64,000 bases of DNA from JBAYST01 sp034932745 (GCA_034932745.1 JAYFOJ010000002.1:287778-351777), one strand, 5' to 3'. Positions 1 to 9,423 are shown, counted from the first letter of the stretch. Numbers and translations are program-made. The notes: generated by a model not told the origin, from the letters alone.

Positions 1-266
1 TCTGTCTTGCCTGCACCACAAACAGCGTCGATTAAGGTATCCTTTCCATTCATAAAATTAAGTAATACTGCATCGCTAATTCTTTTTTGCTCATCAGTTA
101 ATGAATAATTGATAGAAAAAGAACTTTGACCGACAACGCAGTTATTTTTAATCGCTGGTTGGCCTTTAAAACTTATACAAGCTCGACAATAAAGTTGTCC
201 GTTTTTTATTCCAAGCTTGTTTTCATCGTCGTTCCCGCAAATCGGACATTTAAAATAATCACCCAT
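1..266 (-). CDS. comFA: ComFA-like late-competence DNA helicase, N-terminal part only
   Basis: The first 88 codons of a gene that runs off the left edge. Visible are a four-cysteine zinc finger (C7, C10, C27, C30), a SLTDEQ stretch at residues 55-60 that resembles a helicase Q motif, and a Walker A box CGAGKT at 83-88. A short zinc finger directly before a DEAD-type Walker A box is the layout of ComFA, the ATPase that drives single-stranded DNA uptake in competent Bacillota. The start ATG at 266 has a modest TAGGTAG ribosome site. Family assignment is inference from this fragment; another PriA- or ComFA-like helicase cannot be excluded because the rest is missing. Confidence 0.7.
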   Translation of the reverse strand, partial: MGDYFKCPICGNDDENKLGIKNGQLYCRACISFKGQPAIKNNCVVGQSSFSINYSLTDEQKRISDAVLLNFMNGKDTLIDAVCGAGKT

Positions 267-297
267 GCTACCTATAGGAAACGTGGATTTATTTGCT

Positions 298-326
298 AAT
301 AAAAAAGCTCCCAGATTAGTGGGAGC
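298..326 (-). terminator. Intrinsic terminator of the prfA-rpiB operon
   Basis: A 7-bp stem (GCTCCCA at 307-313 with TGGGAGC at 320-326) is followed, reading the minus strand, by a run of T. It sits 14 nt past the rpiB stop and separates the operon from comFA. Confidence 0.85.
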
Positions 327-339
327 ATTATCGTTAATT

Positions 340-786
340 TTATATTTCTTTATCTAAGTCGGAAAGCATGTCAACTCTTGTAGCGTGACGTCCGCCTTCA
401 AATTGCGTATTCAAGAATGTGTCTAATCTTCTTTCGCAATCTTCGTAGTCCATTCTGCTTTGACCAAAGGCAATAACGTTACAATTGTTGTGAGCACGTA
501 TTAATCTAGCTACTTCATCATCGTAAGCAATTCCACATCTGATGCCTTTTATTTTGTTAGCGGCAATCGAAATGCCAATCCCGGTCGAACAAACAACTAC
601 TCCAAATTTGCACTCACCAGAAGCAACTTTTCGTCCCACTTCTGCACCATAAATTGGATAATGACAGGAGTCATGACAATCAGTACCACAATCGACGACT
701 TGATACCCTAGTAACTCGAGATGTTCTGCTAATTTGGTCTTGTAATCAACACCAGCGTGATCGCTTCCAACTGCAATTTTATCCAT
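340..786 (-). CDS. rpiB: Ribose-5-phosphate isomerase B
   Basis: Interconverts ribose 5-phosphate and ribulose 5-phosphate in the pentose phosphate pathway. The 148-residue length matches the RpiB/LacAB family. Family marks are the N-terminal GSDHAG motif (7-12), the catalytic cysteine C66 in VVCSTGIG, the ANKIKGIRC segment, the NNCNVIAFG segment and a C-terminal GGRHATRV. It is the last gene of the prfA operon, one nucleotide after tsaC, and is followed by a strong terminator. A LacA/LacB galactose-6-phosphate isomerase subunit is the main alternative, but it would normally occur as a pair. Confidence 0.9.
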   Translation of the reverse strand: MDKIAVGSDHAGVDYKTKLAEHLELLGYQVVDCGTDCHDSCHYPIYGAEVGRKVASGECKFGVVVCSTGIGISIAANKIKGIRCGIAYDDEVARLIRAHNNCNVIAFGQSRMDYEDCERRLDTFLNTQFEGGRHATRVDMLSDLDKEI

Positions 787-787
787 A

Positions 788-1387
788 TTATTTTTCCTCC
801 AAAGTTTTCATAATTTCTGAAGAAGATAAATCTCCTTCTCTTACTATTGTAATAGTATCACATGTATCAACTATAGTTGATGGTTTTTTGCATCCAGAAA
901 CACCTTCGATGTAAAAATCAACCTCGTTGCCAAACACATTTCTCGCTTCTTTTGAATCTAGAGTTGGTTTTTCACCAGATTTATTTGCGCTAGGAACAAG
1001 TAGAGGCTTACCCGTTAATTTAATTAGGTCTAATATATCTTTTTCAGAAGAGATTCTAATACCGATTTTCGCACTTCCATGAGTAACCCAATCCGGAACA
1101 TTGTTCTTTGTTGGCAAAAGAATTGTAATCGGTCCAGGCATATAAGCATCAATTAATTTCTGACAGTCTTTACTGATAATAGCGTATTTTGCTATATCTT
1201 TTGGGTCCGACAGCATCATCGTATAAGGTTTATTATCTGGCCGACCTTTAATGTGATTTAAACGATCGTAAGTTTCTTTGTTATCAAAAACAATCGCTAA
1301 GCCAAAAACTGTTTCAGTAGGAAATGCAATAATCCCACCGCTTTTAAGAACTTCTGCTGCCTTTTTTAACGTTTCACTAGTCTTCAT
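788..1387 (-). CDS. tsaC: Threonylcarbamoyl-AMP synthase (Sua5/YwlC/YrdC family)
   Basis: Makes threonylcarbamoyl-AMP from threonine, bicarbonate and ATP, the first step toward the t6A modification at position 37 of ANN-decoding tRNAs. The GGIIAFPTETVFGLA signature near the N-terminus, KGRPDNKP and the SANKSG motif mark the YrdC fold. At about 199 residues it is the short form without the Sua5 C-terminal domain. The ATG at 1387 is chosen because GAGGA lies 9 nt before it; the ATG three codons earlier abuts that site. It overlaps the end of prmC by 11 nt, indicating translational coupling. Confidence 0.9.
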   Translation of the reverse strand: MKTSETLKKAAEVLKSGGIIAFPTETVFGLAIVFDNKETYDRLNHIKGRPDNKPYTMMLSDPKDIAKYAIISKDCQKLIDAYMPGPITILLPTKNNVPDWVTHGSAKIGIRISSEKDILDLIKLTGKPLLVPSANKSGEKPTLDSKEARNVFGNEVDFYIEGVSGCKKPSTIVDTCDTITIVREGDLSSSEIMKTLEEK

Positions 1388-2231
1388 ATTTATCATTCCT
1401 CACATATAGAAACCGTGTTCTATTATAAATATCTTTATGGAATTCGTAACTTGCTAATGGAAGATATTTTTTAATTAACTCTGTTAGAGATTCTTCCATT
1501 TTTTCGCCAATCTCAAAAAACATTAACGACCTTCTTTTTGTGACAATTGGTGCGTTTTTAAATATTTCTTCGTAATACTTCGTCGCTGGTTTAGCCATCA
1601 ATGCTAAATGCGGTTCGTTGCGATATACATTTTCATCAATTGTCTTTTCGTCTTCGATATAAGGAGGGTTGGAGATTATGATGTCAGCCTTGACATTATC
1701 ATTAACCAATGGCCTTAACATATCACCTTGATAAAATTTGATTTTTGCGCCATATTTTTTACTATTTTCTTTTGCTATTTCTAAGGCACTAGGCGAAATA
1801 TCTATTGCGATCACATCGCTATTAACAATTCTTCTATATATAGATATAGCAATCGCGCCAGTTCCAGTACCAACATCAACGATTGAAAATCCATTTACAA
1901 AATCACATTCTTTTTTAATCATAGACACTGCAAAAAGAACCAATTCTTCGGTTTCTGGACGTGGGATTAAAACATCTGAATTTACCTTCAAATCAAGATC
2001 TAAAAAAGGCGCATGACCAATTGCGTATTGAACCGGCATTCCTGACATAATCTTTGCCACTATTTGTCTAAAACTGTCGATATTTTTTGCTTCATCATCA
2101 AAATGTTTCACTAATTCTGAAAAAGTCTCAAAACCGTTCACATCTAAAAGAATGAGTTTGACGGCTGATTCGTCTATTTTATTCGGAACAAGATTTTTTA
2201 ATTCAAAATAAAGTTCACGATTTGTCGCCAT
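1377..2231 (-). CDS. prmC: Peptide chain release factor N5-glutamine methyltransferase
   Basis: Methylates the glutamine of the GGQ motif in release factors RF1 and RF2 using S-adenosylmethionine, which raises termination efficiency. A helical N-terminal domain precedes a Rossmann methyltransferase domain with the SAM loop VGTGTGAI (about 120-127) and the catalytic NPPY at 188-191. The start at 2231 is favoured because it lies one nucleotide after the prfA stop and begins MATNRELYF; an in-frame upstream start at 2261 would add ten residues inside prfA. The substrate gene prfA is directly upstream, the usual arrangement in Bacillota. Confidence 0.92.
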   Translation of the reverse strand: MATNRELYFELKNLVPNKIDESAVKLILLDVNGFETFSELVKHFDDEAKNIDSFRQIVAKIMSGMPVQYAIGHAPFLDLDLKVNSDVLIPRPETEELVLFAVSMIKKECDFVNGFSIVDVGTGTGAIAISIYRRIVNSDVIAIDISPSALEIAKENSKKYGAKIKFYQGDMLRPLVNDNVKADIIISNPPYIEDEKTIDENVYRNEPHLALMAKPATKYYEEIFKNAPIVTKRRSLMFFEIGEKMEESLTELIKKYLPLASYEFHKDIYNRTRFLYVRNDKYED

Positions 2232-2232
2232 A

Positions 2233-3303
2233 TTAAACCGCCATTTTTGATTGTTGGTCAAAATGTATTAATGCTTCCACAACTTCTTCGAGTTCACCTT
2301 CCATTACTCTATCAAGTTTTTGAATTGTAAATCCAATTCGATGATCGGTGACTCTATTTTGTGGATAGTTGTAAGTTCTAATTTTCTCACTTCTTTCGCC
2401 AGTGCCTAGTTTAAGTTTGCGTTCATTTCCTCTTTCTTCTTCTTGTTTTTCAAGAGCGTTAGAGTAGAGTTTTGTTCTTAACATCTGCATAGCGATTTCG
2501 CGGTTTTGAATTTGCGATTTTTCGGTCTGGCATGCAACTACTGTGCCAGTCGGAATATGCGTGATTCTAACTGCGGATTCGGTCTTATTGACGTTTTGTC
2601 CGCCCGCGCCTTGAGCGTGATATGTATCGACTTGCAAGTCGCTTGGATTTACTTCAATATCTATTTCATCTGCTTCTGGCATAACTAAAACTGTAGAAGT
2701 AGAAGTATGAATTCGTCCGTTTGCTTCAGTCTTTGGCACTCTTTGTACGCGATGAGCGCCACTTTCAAATTTCAATTTTGAATAGACATTATCTCCTTTG
2801 ATTTTAAAAGAGATTAGTGAGTATCCACCGGCTTCGCTTGGCGATGAACTCAACACTTGAAGCTTCCAACCTTGTGTTTCGGCATATTTGGAGTACATTC
2901 TAAACAAATCGCCAGCAAATATATTTGCCTCGTCTCCTCCAACAGCGCCTCTTATTTCGACAATAATGTTCTTATCATCATTTGGATCTTTAGGTATTAG
3001 AAGTTCTCTTATTTCTTCGATTAATGAGTCTTCTTCCTTAACTAATCTTTTATATTCTTCTTTTCCCATATCAGCAATTTCAGAATCCGATTCATTGCTC
3101 ATCTGAAGTGCTTGTTCTTTATCAATGACTAGTTTTTTATATTCGTTAAATTTCAAAACTTGTGGTTCTAATATCGATCTCTCTTTTGAAAGGTTGCGAA
3201 AACGAACCATGTCTCTAGTAACATCCTCTTTGATTAATTCGGCATCGATTTCCGCAAGTCGCGCTTCCGCAACTTGCAATCTTTGGAACATGCTGTCTTC
3301 CAT
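2233..3303 (-). CDS. prfA: Peptide chain release factor 1
   Basis: Recognises UAA and UAG stop codons and triggers peptide release. The 356-residue protein has the PxT codon-reading motif (PKT at 190-192) and the catalytic GGQ at 234-236 inside the GAGGQNVNK signature. The ATG at 3303 is preceded by AAGGAG with 5-6 nt spacing, so it is preferred over an upstream start at 3339. First gene of the prfA-prmC-tsaC-rpiB operon, divergent from dnaX. Confidence 0.95.
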   Translation of the reverse strand: MEDSMFQRLQVAEARLAEIDAELIKEDVTRDMVRFRNLSKERSILEPQVLKFNEYKKLVIDKEQALQMSNESDSEIADMGKEEYKRLVKEEDSLIEEIRELLIPKDPNDDKNIIVEIRGAVGGDEANIFAGDLFRMYSKYAETQGWKLQVLSSSPSEAGGYSLISFKIKGDNVYSKLKFESGAHRVQRVPKTEANGRIHTSTSTVLVMPEADEIDIEVNPSDLQVDTYHAQGAGGQNVNKTESAVRITHIPTGTVVACQTEKSQIQNREIAMQMLRTKLYSNALEKQEEERGNERKLKLGTGERSEKIRTYNYPQNRVTDHRIGFTIQKLDRVMEGELEEVVEALIHFDQQSKMAV

Positions 3304-3348
3304 TTTGATCTCCTTACAGAACGGTTTGTATTGTAGCATATTAACACT

Positions 3349-3354
3349 ATTATA
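3349..3354 (-). promoter_or_regulatory. Putative -10 element of the prfA operon
   Basis: A perfect TATAAT on the minus strand, 45 nt before the prfA start. No convincing -35 hexamer lies 16-18 nt upstream, so the assignment rests on the -10 box and its position between divergent operons. Confidence 0.5.
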
Positions 3355-3415
3355 AAAAGGGGATTGTTTTTGCTTAATATTAATATTAATTCTTCAAGAA
3401 GGTGTCTTGTTTGTG

Positions 3416-3421
3416 TATAAT
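3416..3421 (+). promoter_or_regulatory. Putative -10 element of the dnaX operon
   Basis: A perfect TATAAT preceded by TGTG, which resembles an extended -10. It is 18 nt before the dnaX ATG, giving a leader of about a dozen nucleotides that still includes an AAGGTAAG ribosome site. The -35 region is weak. Confidence 0.55.
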
Positions 3422-3439
3422 CAAGTAAGGTAAGAAACA

Positions 3440-5185
3440 ATGGCGTATAAAGCATTATATAGAACATATCGACCGTCGACTTTCGAAGAAGTGGCTGGTC
3501 AAGAACACATCGTAAAAACATTAAAGAACGCACTAGAAAGCGGGAAAATCGCTCACGCTTATCTTTTTGCGGGCCCGCGTGGAACTGGAAAAACAACAAT
3601 GGCAAAGCTGTTAGCCAAAGCTTTAAATTGCGACGAAGGTATTGGCCTTCAATGCGATAAATGTAAGAACTGTCTTGCGATTAATGAAGGCAGTCATCCT
3701 GATGTTATCGAGATTGACGCTGCCTCCAATAATGGTGTTGAAGAAGTAAGAGATTTAATCGATAAGGTTAAATACTCGACAATTCTTGGCCGATACAAGG
3801 TTTATATCATCGACGAAGTCCACATGATGACGCAAGGAGCTTTCAACGCATTATTAAAAACATTAGAAGAACCACCAGAGCATGTTGTTTTTATTCTTGC
3901 CACGACTGAACCACACAAAATACTTCCAACAATTTTGTCGAGATGCCAAAGATATGATTTTGCAAAACTCACAGACGGCGAAATAAGAGAGAGAATTAAA
4001 CATGTTTTAAAAAATGAACATATCGATTACGACGAAGAAGCAGTTAATTTAGTTATTTCTCTTAGTGATGGGGGTATGCGCGATGCTCTATCAATTCTAG
4101 ATCAAGTCTTAGCCTATTCTGGTAATAAACTAGTTGCAAACGACATTCTTTCAATGTTTTCTCTTGAAAGCCTAGATGAGAAATGTACCTTAATTAGCCT
4201 TATTGGACAAGGCAAAGTTGGCGAGGTTTTACAACGAATAAAGAGTTATATCGCGCGTGGCACCGATATAAAAAGATTATCTAACGATTTGCTATTAATT
4301 CTTAAAGACATTTTAATCTATAAAACAACTAATTCTGTCGATTATTTAGAAATGGTCGAAGAGAGCAAGATAAAGCAATTATCCGATTCTATTCCAATTG
4401 ATAAAAGCACTAAGTATATCGATTTATTAATGGAAGCAGAAAAGGATTATAAAAATGTTCCTTCTATTAATCCTCTTTTCGAAATTACATTACTAAAAAT
4501 GACAAGTCTAGCGGAAACAAAAAAAGAAGTGAAGTCTGCGGTTCTTGATGAAACTAAGGAAGAAAGAAAAACTAAAAAACTAGACGAGCCCAAAGAAGTA
4601 AAATCCACTGTTAAGTTGGAGGAAGTCGAAGACGTAAAGATTGAAACCACTGAGCCAGTTATACCAGTGAAGTCTAAAGCAGAAAAAAATACTCCTGCAC
4701 CTTCTTTATTCGACATTTCCTACGATGACGTGAAAATTAATTCCGATATCTTATATCCAAAAAATATTAAATTAAACGAAGATACATATTTACTGGACGA
4801 GGAGCAAATTATTCAAATCATGGTCCTTGCAAAAAAGGATATTAAAAATCAAGTAATGGAAGACTGGGAAAAAATTTCATCATTGATAATCCACCCAGAT
4901 TTAGGCAAAAAGGCATCTTTGCTCATCGATGCTCATCCTCTTGTCGCCACTAAAGAAATTCTTATTATTGAAGAGGATATTCCAAGTAAAGCTACTCGAG
5001 TAAATCAAAAAGACTCGCAGAAGGATTTACAGAAAATCACACAAATGATTTTCAAAAAGAGAATGTTTGTCTATGCATTAACAAGAAATGAATCGGTAAC
5101 TCTTCAACAAAAATTTATTAATCTAAAACAAGTCGGTAAATTACCAAAACCAGAGACTGTAACAATCGAATTTATAGGAGAATAA
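3440..5185 (+). CDS. dnaX: DNA polymerase III subunits gamma and tau
   Basis: Clamp-loader ATPase that loads the sliding clamp and ties together the replicative polymerases. The N-terminal AAA+ domain has Walker A GPRGTGKTT (about 45-53), a four-cysteine zinc site in the CDKCKNC region, Walker B with DEVHMM, and the sensor SRC motif. The DAASNNG segment is diagnostic of DnaX. A charged Lys/Glu-rich linker (about 350-425) separates it from a divergent C-terminal tau-like domain. At 581 residues it is of usual length for Bacilli. First gene of a seven-gene operon. No programmed-frameshift site was identified. Confidence 0.95.
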   Translation: MAYKALYRTYRPSTFEEVAGQEHIVKTLKNALESGKIAHAYLFAGPRGTGKTTMAKLLAKALNCDEGIGLQCDKCKNCLAINEGSHPDVIEIDAASNNGVEEVRDLIDKVKYSTILGRYKVYIIDEVHMMTQGAFNALLKTLEEPPEHVVFILATTEPHKILPTILSRCQRYDFAKLTDGEIRERIKHVLKNEHIDYDEEAVNLVISLSDGGMRDALSILDQVLAYSGNKLVANDILSMFSLESLDEKCTLISLIGQGKVGEVLQRIKSYIARGTDIKRLSNDLLLILKDILIYKTTNSVDYLEMVEESKIKQLSDSIPIDKSTKYIDLLMEAEKDYKNVPSINPLFEITLLKMTSLAETKKEVKSAVLDETKEERKTKKLDEPKEVKSTVKLEEVEDVKIETTEPVIPVKSKAEKNTPAPSLFDISYDDVKINSDILYPKNIKLNEDTYLLDEEQIIQIMVLAKKDIKNQVMEDWEKISSLIIHPDLGKKASLLIDAHPLVATKEILIIEEDIPSKATRVNQKDSQKDLQKITQMIFKKRMFVYALTRNESVTLQQKFINLKQVGKLPKPETVTIEFIGE

Positions 5186-5189
5186 TTAT

Positions 5190-5495
5190 ATGAATATGCA
5201 ACAAATGCTCATGCAAGCTCAAAAAATGCAAAGAGAATTAAAGAAAGCAAAAGACGAATTAACCAAAAAAGAGTTTTCAATCGCAAAAAGCGGAATGGTT
5301 GAAGTTAAGATGCTCGGAAGTAAAAGCATAACTTCTATTAGAATTGAAGATGAAGCTTTCGAAAAAGAAAATAAAGAGCTAATCGAAGAAACTATCTCTT
5401 TATGCGTTAATGAATTGATAAAGAAAATTGAAGGCGAAGAAGATGCAATTAACGAAAGAATTGCAGGAAGCAAATCTGGAAGCGGGTTGTTTTAA
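5190..5495 (+). CDS. ybaB: YbaB/EbfC family nucleoid-associated protein
   Basis: Small dimeric DNA-binding protein (101 residues) of the YbaB/EbfC family. It begins MNMQQMLMQAQKMQ, a hallmark Met/Gln-rich N-terminal helix, followed by the VEVKMLGSKSI strand region. Located between dnaX and recR as in most bacteria, where the conserved linkage suggests a role at the replication fork or in nucleoid organisation, although its exact function is unsettled. Its stop overlaps the recR start by one base (TAATG). Confidence 0.93.
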   Translation: MNMQQMLMQAQKMQRELKKAKDELTKKEFSIAKSGMVEVKMLGSKSITSIRIEDEAFEKENKELIEETISLCVNELIKKIEGEEDAINERIAGSKSGSGLF

Positions 5496-6091
5496 TGGAA
5501 AACTTGAAAGCTTTAGAACGTCTGATTAATTCGTTAGCAAAGCTACCTTCCGTCGGACAAAAATCTGCTGAAAGAATGGCTTATGCAATGTTGGAGATGA
5601 AAGATGAAGACCTCCAGGAATTTTCAGATGCGATTAAAAATCTAAAGTCTTCAATCCATCGCTGTCAAATCTGCGGTAACTATACAGAAGAAGAAATATG
5701 CCCGATTTGCAAAGATAATGAAAGAGATAAGAGTGCAATTATCGTTGTTTCATACCCAAAAGATGTCATTGCAATTGAGAAGGCAGAGTCTTTTAACGGT
5801 ACATATCATGTTCTTGGTGGAGTTATCTCTCCATCGAAGGGTAAGACCATTGAAGATTTAAATATTCCAAATTTAATTGCTCGACTAAAAGATGGAAAGG
5901 TCAAAGAAGTAATTCTTGCCATGAATCCAAATGTCGATGGTGAAACCACCGCTTTATATCTTGCTAGAAAACTCGAAGATTACAATGTTTCTATTACGAG
6001 ATTAGCTTATGGACTCCAAATCGGAGGAGCATTGGATTATACAGATGCACTAACATTAAGTAAAGCACTTGAGGGAAGACGAAAGATATAG
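5495..6091 (+). CDS. recR: Recombination mediator protein RecR
   Basis: Works with RecO and RecF to load RecA on single-stranded gaps. The 198-residue protein has the N-terminal helix-hairpin-helix (LPSVGQKSAERMA), a C4 zinc finger (CQICGNY and CPICKD, about residues 54-72) and a Toprim domain beginning IIVVSYPKD. Length and order match the family. Translationally coupled to ybaB by a one-base overlap. Confidence 0.95.
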   Translation: MENLKALERLINSLAKLPSVGQKSAERMAYAMLEMKDEDLQEFSDAIKNLKSSIHRCQICGNYTEEEICPICKDNERDKSAIIVVSYPKDVIAIEKAESFNGTYHVLGGVISPSKGKTIEDLNIPNLIARLKDGKVKEVILAMNPNVDGETTALYLARKLEDYNVSITRLAYGLQIGGALDYTDALTLSKALEGRRKI

Positions 6092-6100
6092 GAGAGAATT

Positions 6101-6736
6101 ATGTTTATTACATTAGAAGGACCGGAAGGTAGCGGCAAAACTTCCGCAGTAAAAGTCGTAGTCGAAAGACTTACAAAAATGGGGTATAACATCGTTCAAA
6201 CTAGAGAACCAGGTGGAACTCCAATTGCAGAACAAATTAGAAACGTTATTTTGGACGTTAATAATACTAAATTAGATCCTAGAGCAGAAGCGCTTTTGTA
6301 TGCGGCTTCTAGAAGACAACATTTGGTCGAGAAAGTATGGCCAGCATTAAAAGAGGGCAAGATTGTTATTTGCGATCGTTTTTTAGATTCTTCTTTAGCA
6401 TATCAAGGCGGCGCTAGAAATCTAGGCGTAGACAACATTTTAAACATTAATATGTTTGCAACAGAAGGCACCTTTCCTGACTTAACTCTTTTGTTTGATA
6501 TCGATCCGAAAATTGGACTAGAAAGAATTGCAAAAAATGCAAATCGTGAAGTAAATAGATTAGACTTAGAGAAATTAGATTTTCATAAAAAAGTTAGACA
6601 AACATTTTTGGAATTAGCGAAAAGATTTCCGAATCGTTTTGTCGTCATTGATGCAAGCAAATCAATGGAAGAAGTTGCCGAGAATACATACAAGGCAATA
6701 ATGGAAAAGTTGAATGCAAATAGAAGAATATCTTAA
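6101..6736 (+). CDS. tmk: Thymidylate kinase
   Basis: Phosphorylates dTMP to dTDP. P-loop GPEGSGKT at about residues 7-14, the DR motif in CDRFLDSSLAYQG, TREPGGTP for the nucleotide-binding region and a lid segment near NREVNRLD. 211 residues is standard. It follows recR after a GGAGAG ribosome site and overlaps holB by 23 nt, so expression is probably coupled to the clamp-loader subunit. Confidence 0.95.
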   Translation: MFITLEGPEGSGKTSAVKVVVERLTKMGYNIVQTREPGGTPIAEQIRNVILDVNNTKLDPRAEALLYAASRRQHLVEKVWPALKEGKIVICDRFLDSSLAYQGGARNLGVDNILNINMFATEGTFPDLTLLFDIDPKIGLERIAKNANREVNRLDLEKLDFHKKVRQTFLELAKRFPNRFVVIDASKSMEEVAENTYKAIMEKLNANRRIS

Positions 6737-7700
6737 GAAACATCAACCAATAATTTACCAAACATTTTCTAATGCGCTAACTGGTAATTCACTTTCTCAT
6801 GCCTATCTTCTAGTCGGAGATTCTGGAACACCGCTGCTTGATACTGCCATTTATATTGCAAAATCGATTCTTTGCGACGATGCGCACCCTTTTGCATGTA
6901 ATAAGTGTATTACATGTACAAGGATTGATGATGGAAATTATCCTGATTTTATCGTTCTAGACGGAAGTAAAGGTACAATTAAAAAAGAAAATATTCTTAG
7001 TCTTGAAAGCAATTTTGATAAAACTGCTTTTGAGAGTAAAGGTAAAAAAATATATGTGATTCATTTAGTGGAAACAATTAACGATAATGCAATTAACTCT
7101 ATATTAAAATTTTTAGAAGAACCAGGAAGCGAGATTTATGCTTTCTTGACCACCAATAACATTGCAAATGTCCTACCAACCATTGTTTCTAGATGCCAAA
7201 CTTTAAGATTAAAACCAGTAGATCGTAATGAGATTATAAACGACGCTATCAGCCTTGGCGTTCCACAAGAGGACGCAGAGTTATTATCATATTTTTACAA
7301 TGATCCAGATTTACTTAAAAAAGCTTTTAATGAGGATAAAGATTATCTTCTTGCAAAAGAGGCGATACTGGATTTAATCGATGCGCTGAAATCAAATCAT
7401 GACGAAGCATTTTTTATTGCGGAAACGAAAGTTGTTCCACTATTAGATAGTAAAGAAGCAGCGCGGTTTTTCTTCGATATGTTAATCGAATTATTTGAAG
7501 ATATTGAGTCTTCTATACATTCAAATCCTATTTATCTTAATTCTATTAATGATAAAATAGACGAACTATCACATGTTCTTAAACATGTCGATGAAACACT
7601 TGTTGAAATTTTAAAATCGAGAGGCAGCATTTCCCTTAATGCAAATATACCGCTTCTTATCGACCATATAATGTTGACGATTGGAAAGGAAGAATTATGA
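6714..7700 (+). CDS. holB: DNA polymerase III subunit delta-prime
   Basis: Non-catalytic AAA+ subunit of the clamp loader. It has the DnaX-like zinc cysteines (CNKCITC near residues 62-68) and a modified P-loop region, LVGDSGTPLLD, lacking the GKT lysine and so not expected to bind ATP normally. The FLEEPGS and SRCQTLR motifs of the delta-prime/DnaX superfamily are present. 328 residues. Lies in the conserved tmk-holB-ricT block and overlaps both neighbours. Confidence 0.92.
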   Translation: MQIEEYLKKHQPIIYQTFSNALTGNSLSHAYLLVGDSGTPLLDTAIYIAKSILCDDAHPFACNKCITCTRIDDGNYPDFIVLDGSKGTIKKENILSLESNFDKTAFESKGKKIYVIHLVETINDNAINSILKFLEEPGSEIYAFLTTNNIANVLPTIVSRCQTLRLKPVDRNEIINDAISLGVPQEDAELLSYFYNDPDLLKKAFNEDKDYLLAKEAILDLIDALKSNHDEAFFIAETKVVPLLDSKEAARFFFDMLIELFEDIESSIHSNPIYLNSINDKIDELSHVLKHVDETLVEILKSRGSISLNANIPLLIDHIMLTIGKEEL

Positions 7701-8566
7701 TACAAGAAGAGAATTTTGAGTTAAATATAACTTATACCCACTTTGTCGGGGTAAAATTTGCCAACACTCCTAGAGCGTATTTCTTTGGTACAGACATGGA
7801 TAATTTAAAAGAAGGCGATCCAGTGGTCGTCGAAACTATTAGAGGCAAAGAATTAGGACATGTTGCGACTAATTTAATGGAAATTTCTAGTTACTCCTCA
7901 CAGTTGCCACTAAAACCAATTATTAGAAAAGCAAATAGTAGTGACATTCATGGACATGAACAAAATATTAAAGATGCTAAAGATGCTTTAAAAATATGTG
8001 CAGAAGCGATTAAAGACCTAAAACTAGATATGAATTTACTTTCTGCGGAATACACATTAGACAAAGCAAAAATTATATTTTCGTATGTTGCTGATGAGAG
8101 AGTTGACTTTAGAGAATTATTAAAATCTTTAGCGGCAAGATTAAGAACAAGAATTGAATTGCGCCAAATCGGCACTAGAGATAAAGCAAAATTAATAGGC
8201 GGAATCGGATTATGCGGGCTCCCTTTGTGCTGTTCAACATTTCTAAACGAGTTTGACGGAATATCCATTAATAGAGCTAAGAATCAAATGCTCGCAATAA
8301 ATGTTCCAAAGCTTAGCGGACATTGTGGTAAGTTGATTTGTTGTTTAAAGTATGAGGATGACGCCTACACAGAAGCCAAAAAAGATTTTCCTAATATTGG
8401 AGAAAGACTAGTCGTCGACAATGTAAATTACAAAGTCACATCGCTTAATATTGTTTCGCGAATCGTAAAAATAGAATCAGATGGTGATATGAAATTTTTG
8501 CCTTTGGACGATTACAAAAAGATAATCGCAAATCAGCACCCTACTGAGAAGACTGGTAAGAAATAA
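7697..8566 (+). CDS. ricT: PSP1-domain regulator of RNA processing (RicT/YaaT)
   Basis: YaaT/RicT belongs to the Y-complex that, in Bacillus, carries Fe-S clusters and modulates RNase Y-dependent mRNA maturation. The 289-residue PSP1-domain protein has the conserved cysteine pattern GLCGLPLCCSTF (about residues 172-183) and GHCGKLICCLKYE (about 207-219), consistent with cluster ligation. The ATGA overlap with holB shows translational coupling. No RicA or RicF partner is visible in this window. Confidence 0.9.
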   Translation: MIQEENFELNITYTHFVGVKFANTPRAYFFGTDMDNLKEGDPVVVETIRGKELGHVATNLMEISSYSSQLPLKPIIRKANSSDIHGHEQNIKDAKDALKICAEAIKDLKLDMNLLSAEYTLDKAKIIFSYVADERVDFRELLKSLAARLRTRIELRQIGTRDKAKLIGGIGLCGLPLCCSTFLNEFDGISINRAKNQMLAINVPKLSGHCGKLICCLKYEDDAYTEAKKDFPNIGERLVVDNVNYKVTSLNIVSRIVKIESDGDMKFLPLDDYKKIIANQHPTEKTGKK

Positions 8567-8568
8567 TT

Positions 8569-9423
8569 ATGAAAAGATCTTCTTCATATCAAGACAAACT
8601 TCCACTTCTATATTTAATCGCCACTCCAATCGGCAATTTGAAAGAATTATCTCCACGAGCAATAGAGACAATTCAAGAAGCGGACTATGTCGCGGCAGAA
8701 GATACAAGAAACACTGCAAAACTCCTTTCGTTTTATAATATTAAGAAGAGTTTAATATCGCTACACGAGCATAATGAAAGTACCACTTCTAACCAAATTG
8801 TTGAGTTACTTAAAAATGGAAAAAAGATTGTTTATGTTTCAGATGCTGGTTTTCCTGCGATAAGCGATCCTGGTTCAATTTTAGTTAACAAATGTTTAGA
8901 TAATGATATCAACGTATCGGTCATCGCCGGCAGCAACGCACTACTAACAGCGTTGGTTGGCTCAGGCTTAAACACTGATCATTTTTATTTTCATGGATTC
9001 TTAAATGCTAAAAATAGCGAAAGAAATAAAGAGTTAGCAGAATTAGTAAATAGGCCGGAGACATTAATTTTTTATGAGGCCCCACATCGAATTGACGAAA
9101 CATTAGCGAGTATGCAGAAATCTTTTGGTAACCGAAAAGCAGTAATCGCTCGCGAACTAACGAAAATGTACGAAGAATATATTCGTGGAACTTTAGATGA
9201 ACTAGCAACGATTGACAAGAGTACATTAAAAGGTGAAATGGTAGTACTTATCGAAGGAAAACAAAAAGAAACAAGAGAAGTTAGTGACGAACTAATAATC
9301 GAAGAATATTTAAAAAACAAAAGTAAATCAATTAGTGATAAAGAGCTTTCTTCTTTAATATCTGTAAAACTAGATATAAGTAAAAGAAGAGTATATAACC
9401 TCATAATCAAAAACAAGGATTAG
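8569..9423 (+). CDS. rsmI: 16S rRNA (cytidine1402-2'-O)-methyltransferase
   Basis: SAM-dependent enzyme that 2'-O-methylates C1402 in the decoding centre of 16S rRNA. It has the tetrapyrrole-methylase fold with N-terminal ATPIGNLKELSPRA, the EDTRNTAKLL motif, VSDAGFPAISDPG for the SAM pocket, and FYEAPHR. 284 residues, typical. Last gene of the dnaX operon; a strong terminator follows 8 nt after the stop. Confidence 0.95.
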   Translation: MKRSSSYQDKLPLLYLIATPIGNLKELSPRAIETIQEADYVAAEDTRNTAKLLSFYNIKKSLISLHEHNESTTSNQIVELLKNGKKIVYVSDAGFPAISDPGSILVNKCLDNDINVSVIAGSNALLTALVGSGLNTDHFYFHGFLNAKNSERNKELAELVNRPETLIFYEAPHRIDETLASMQKSFGNRKAVIARELTKMYEEYIRGTLDELATIDKSTLKGEMVVLIEGKQKETREVSDELIIEEYLKNKSKSISDKELSSLISVKLDISKRRVYNLIIKNKD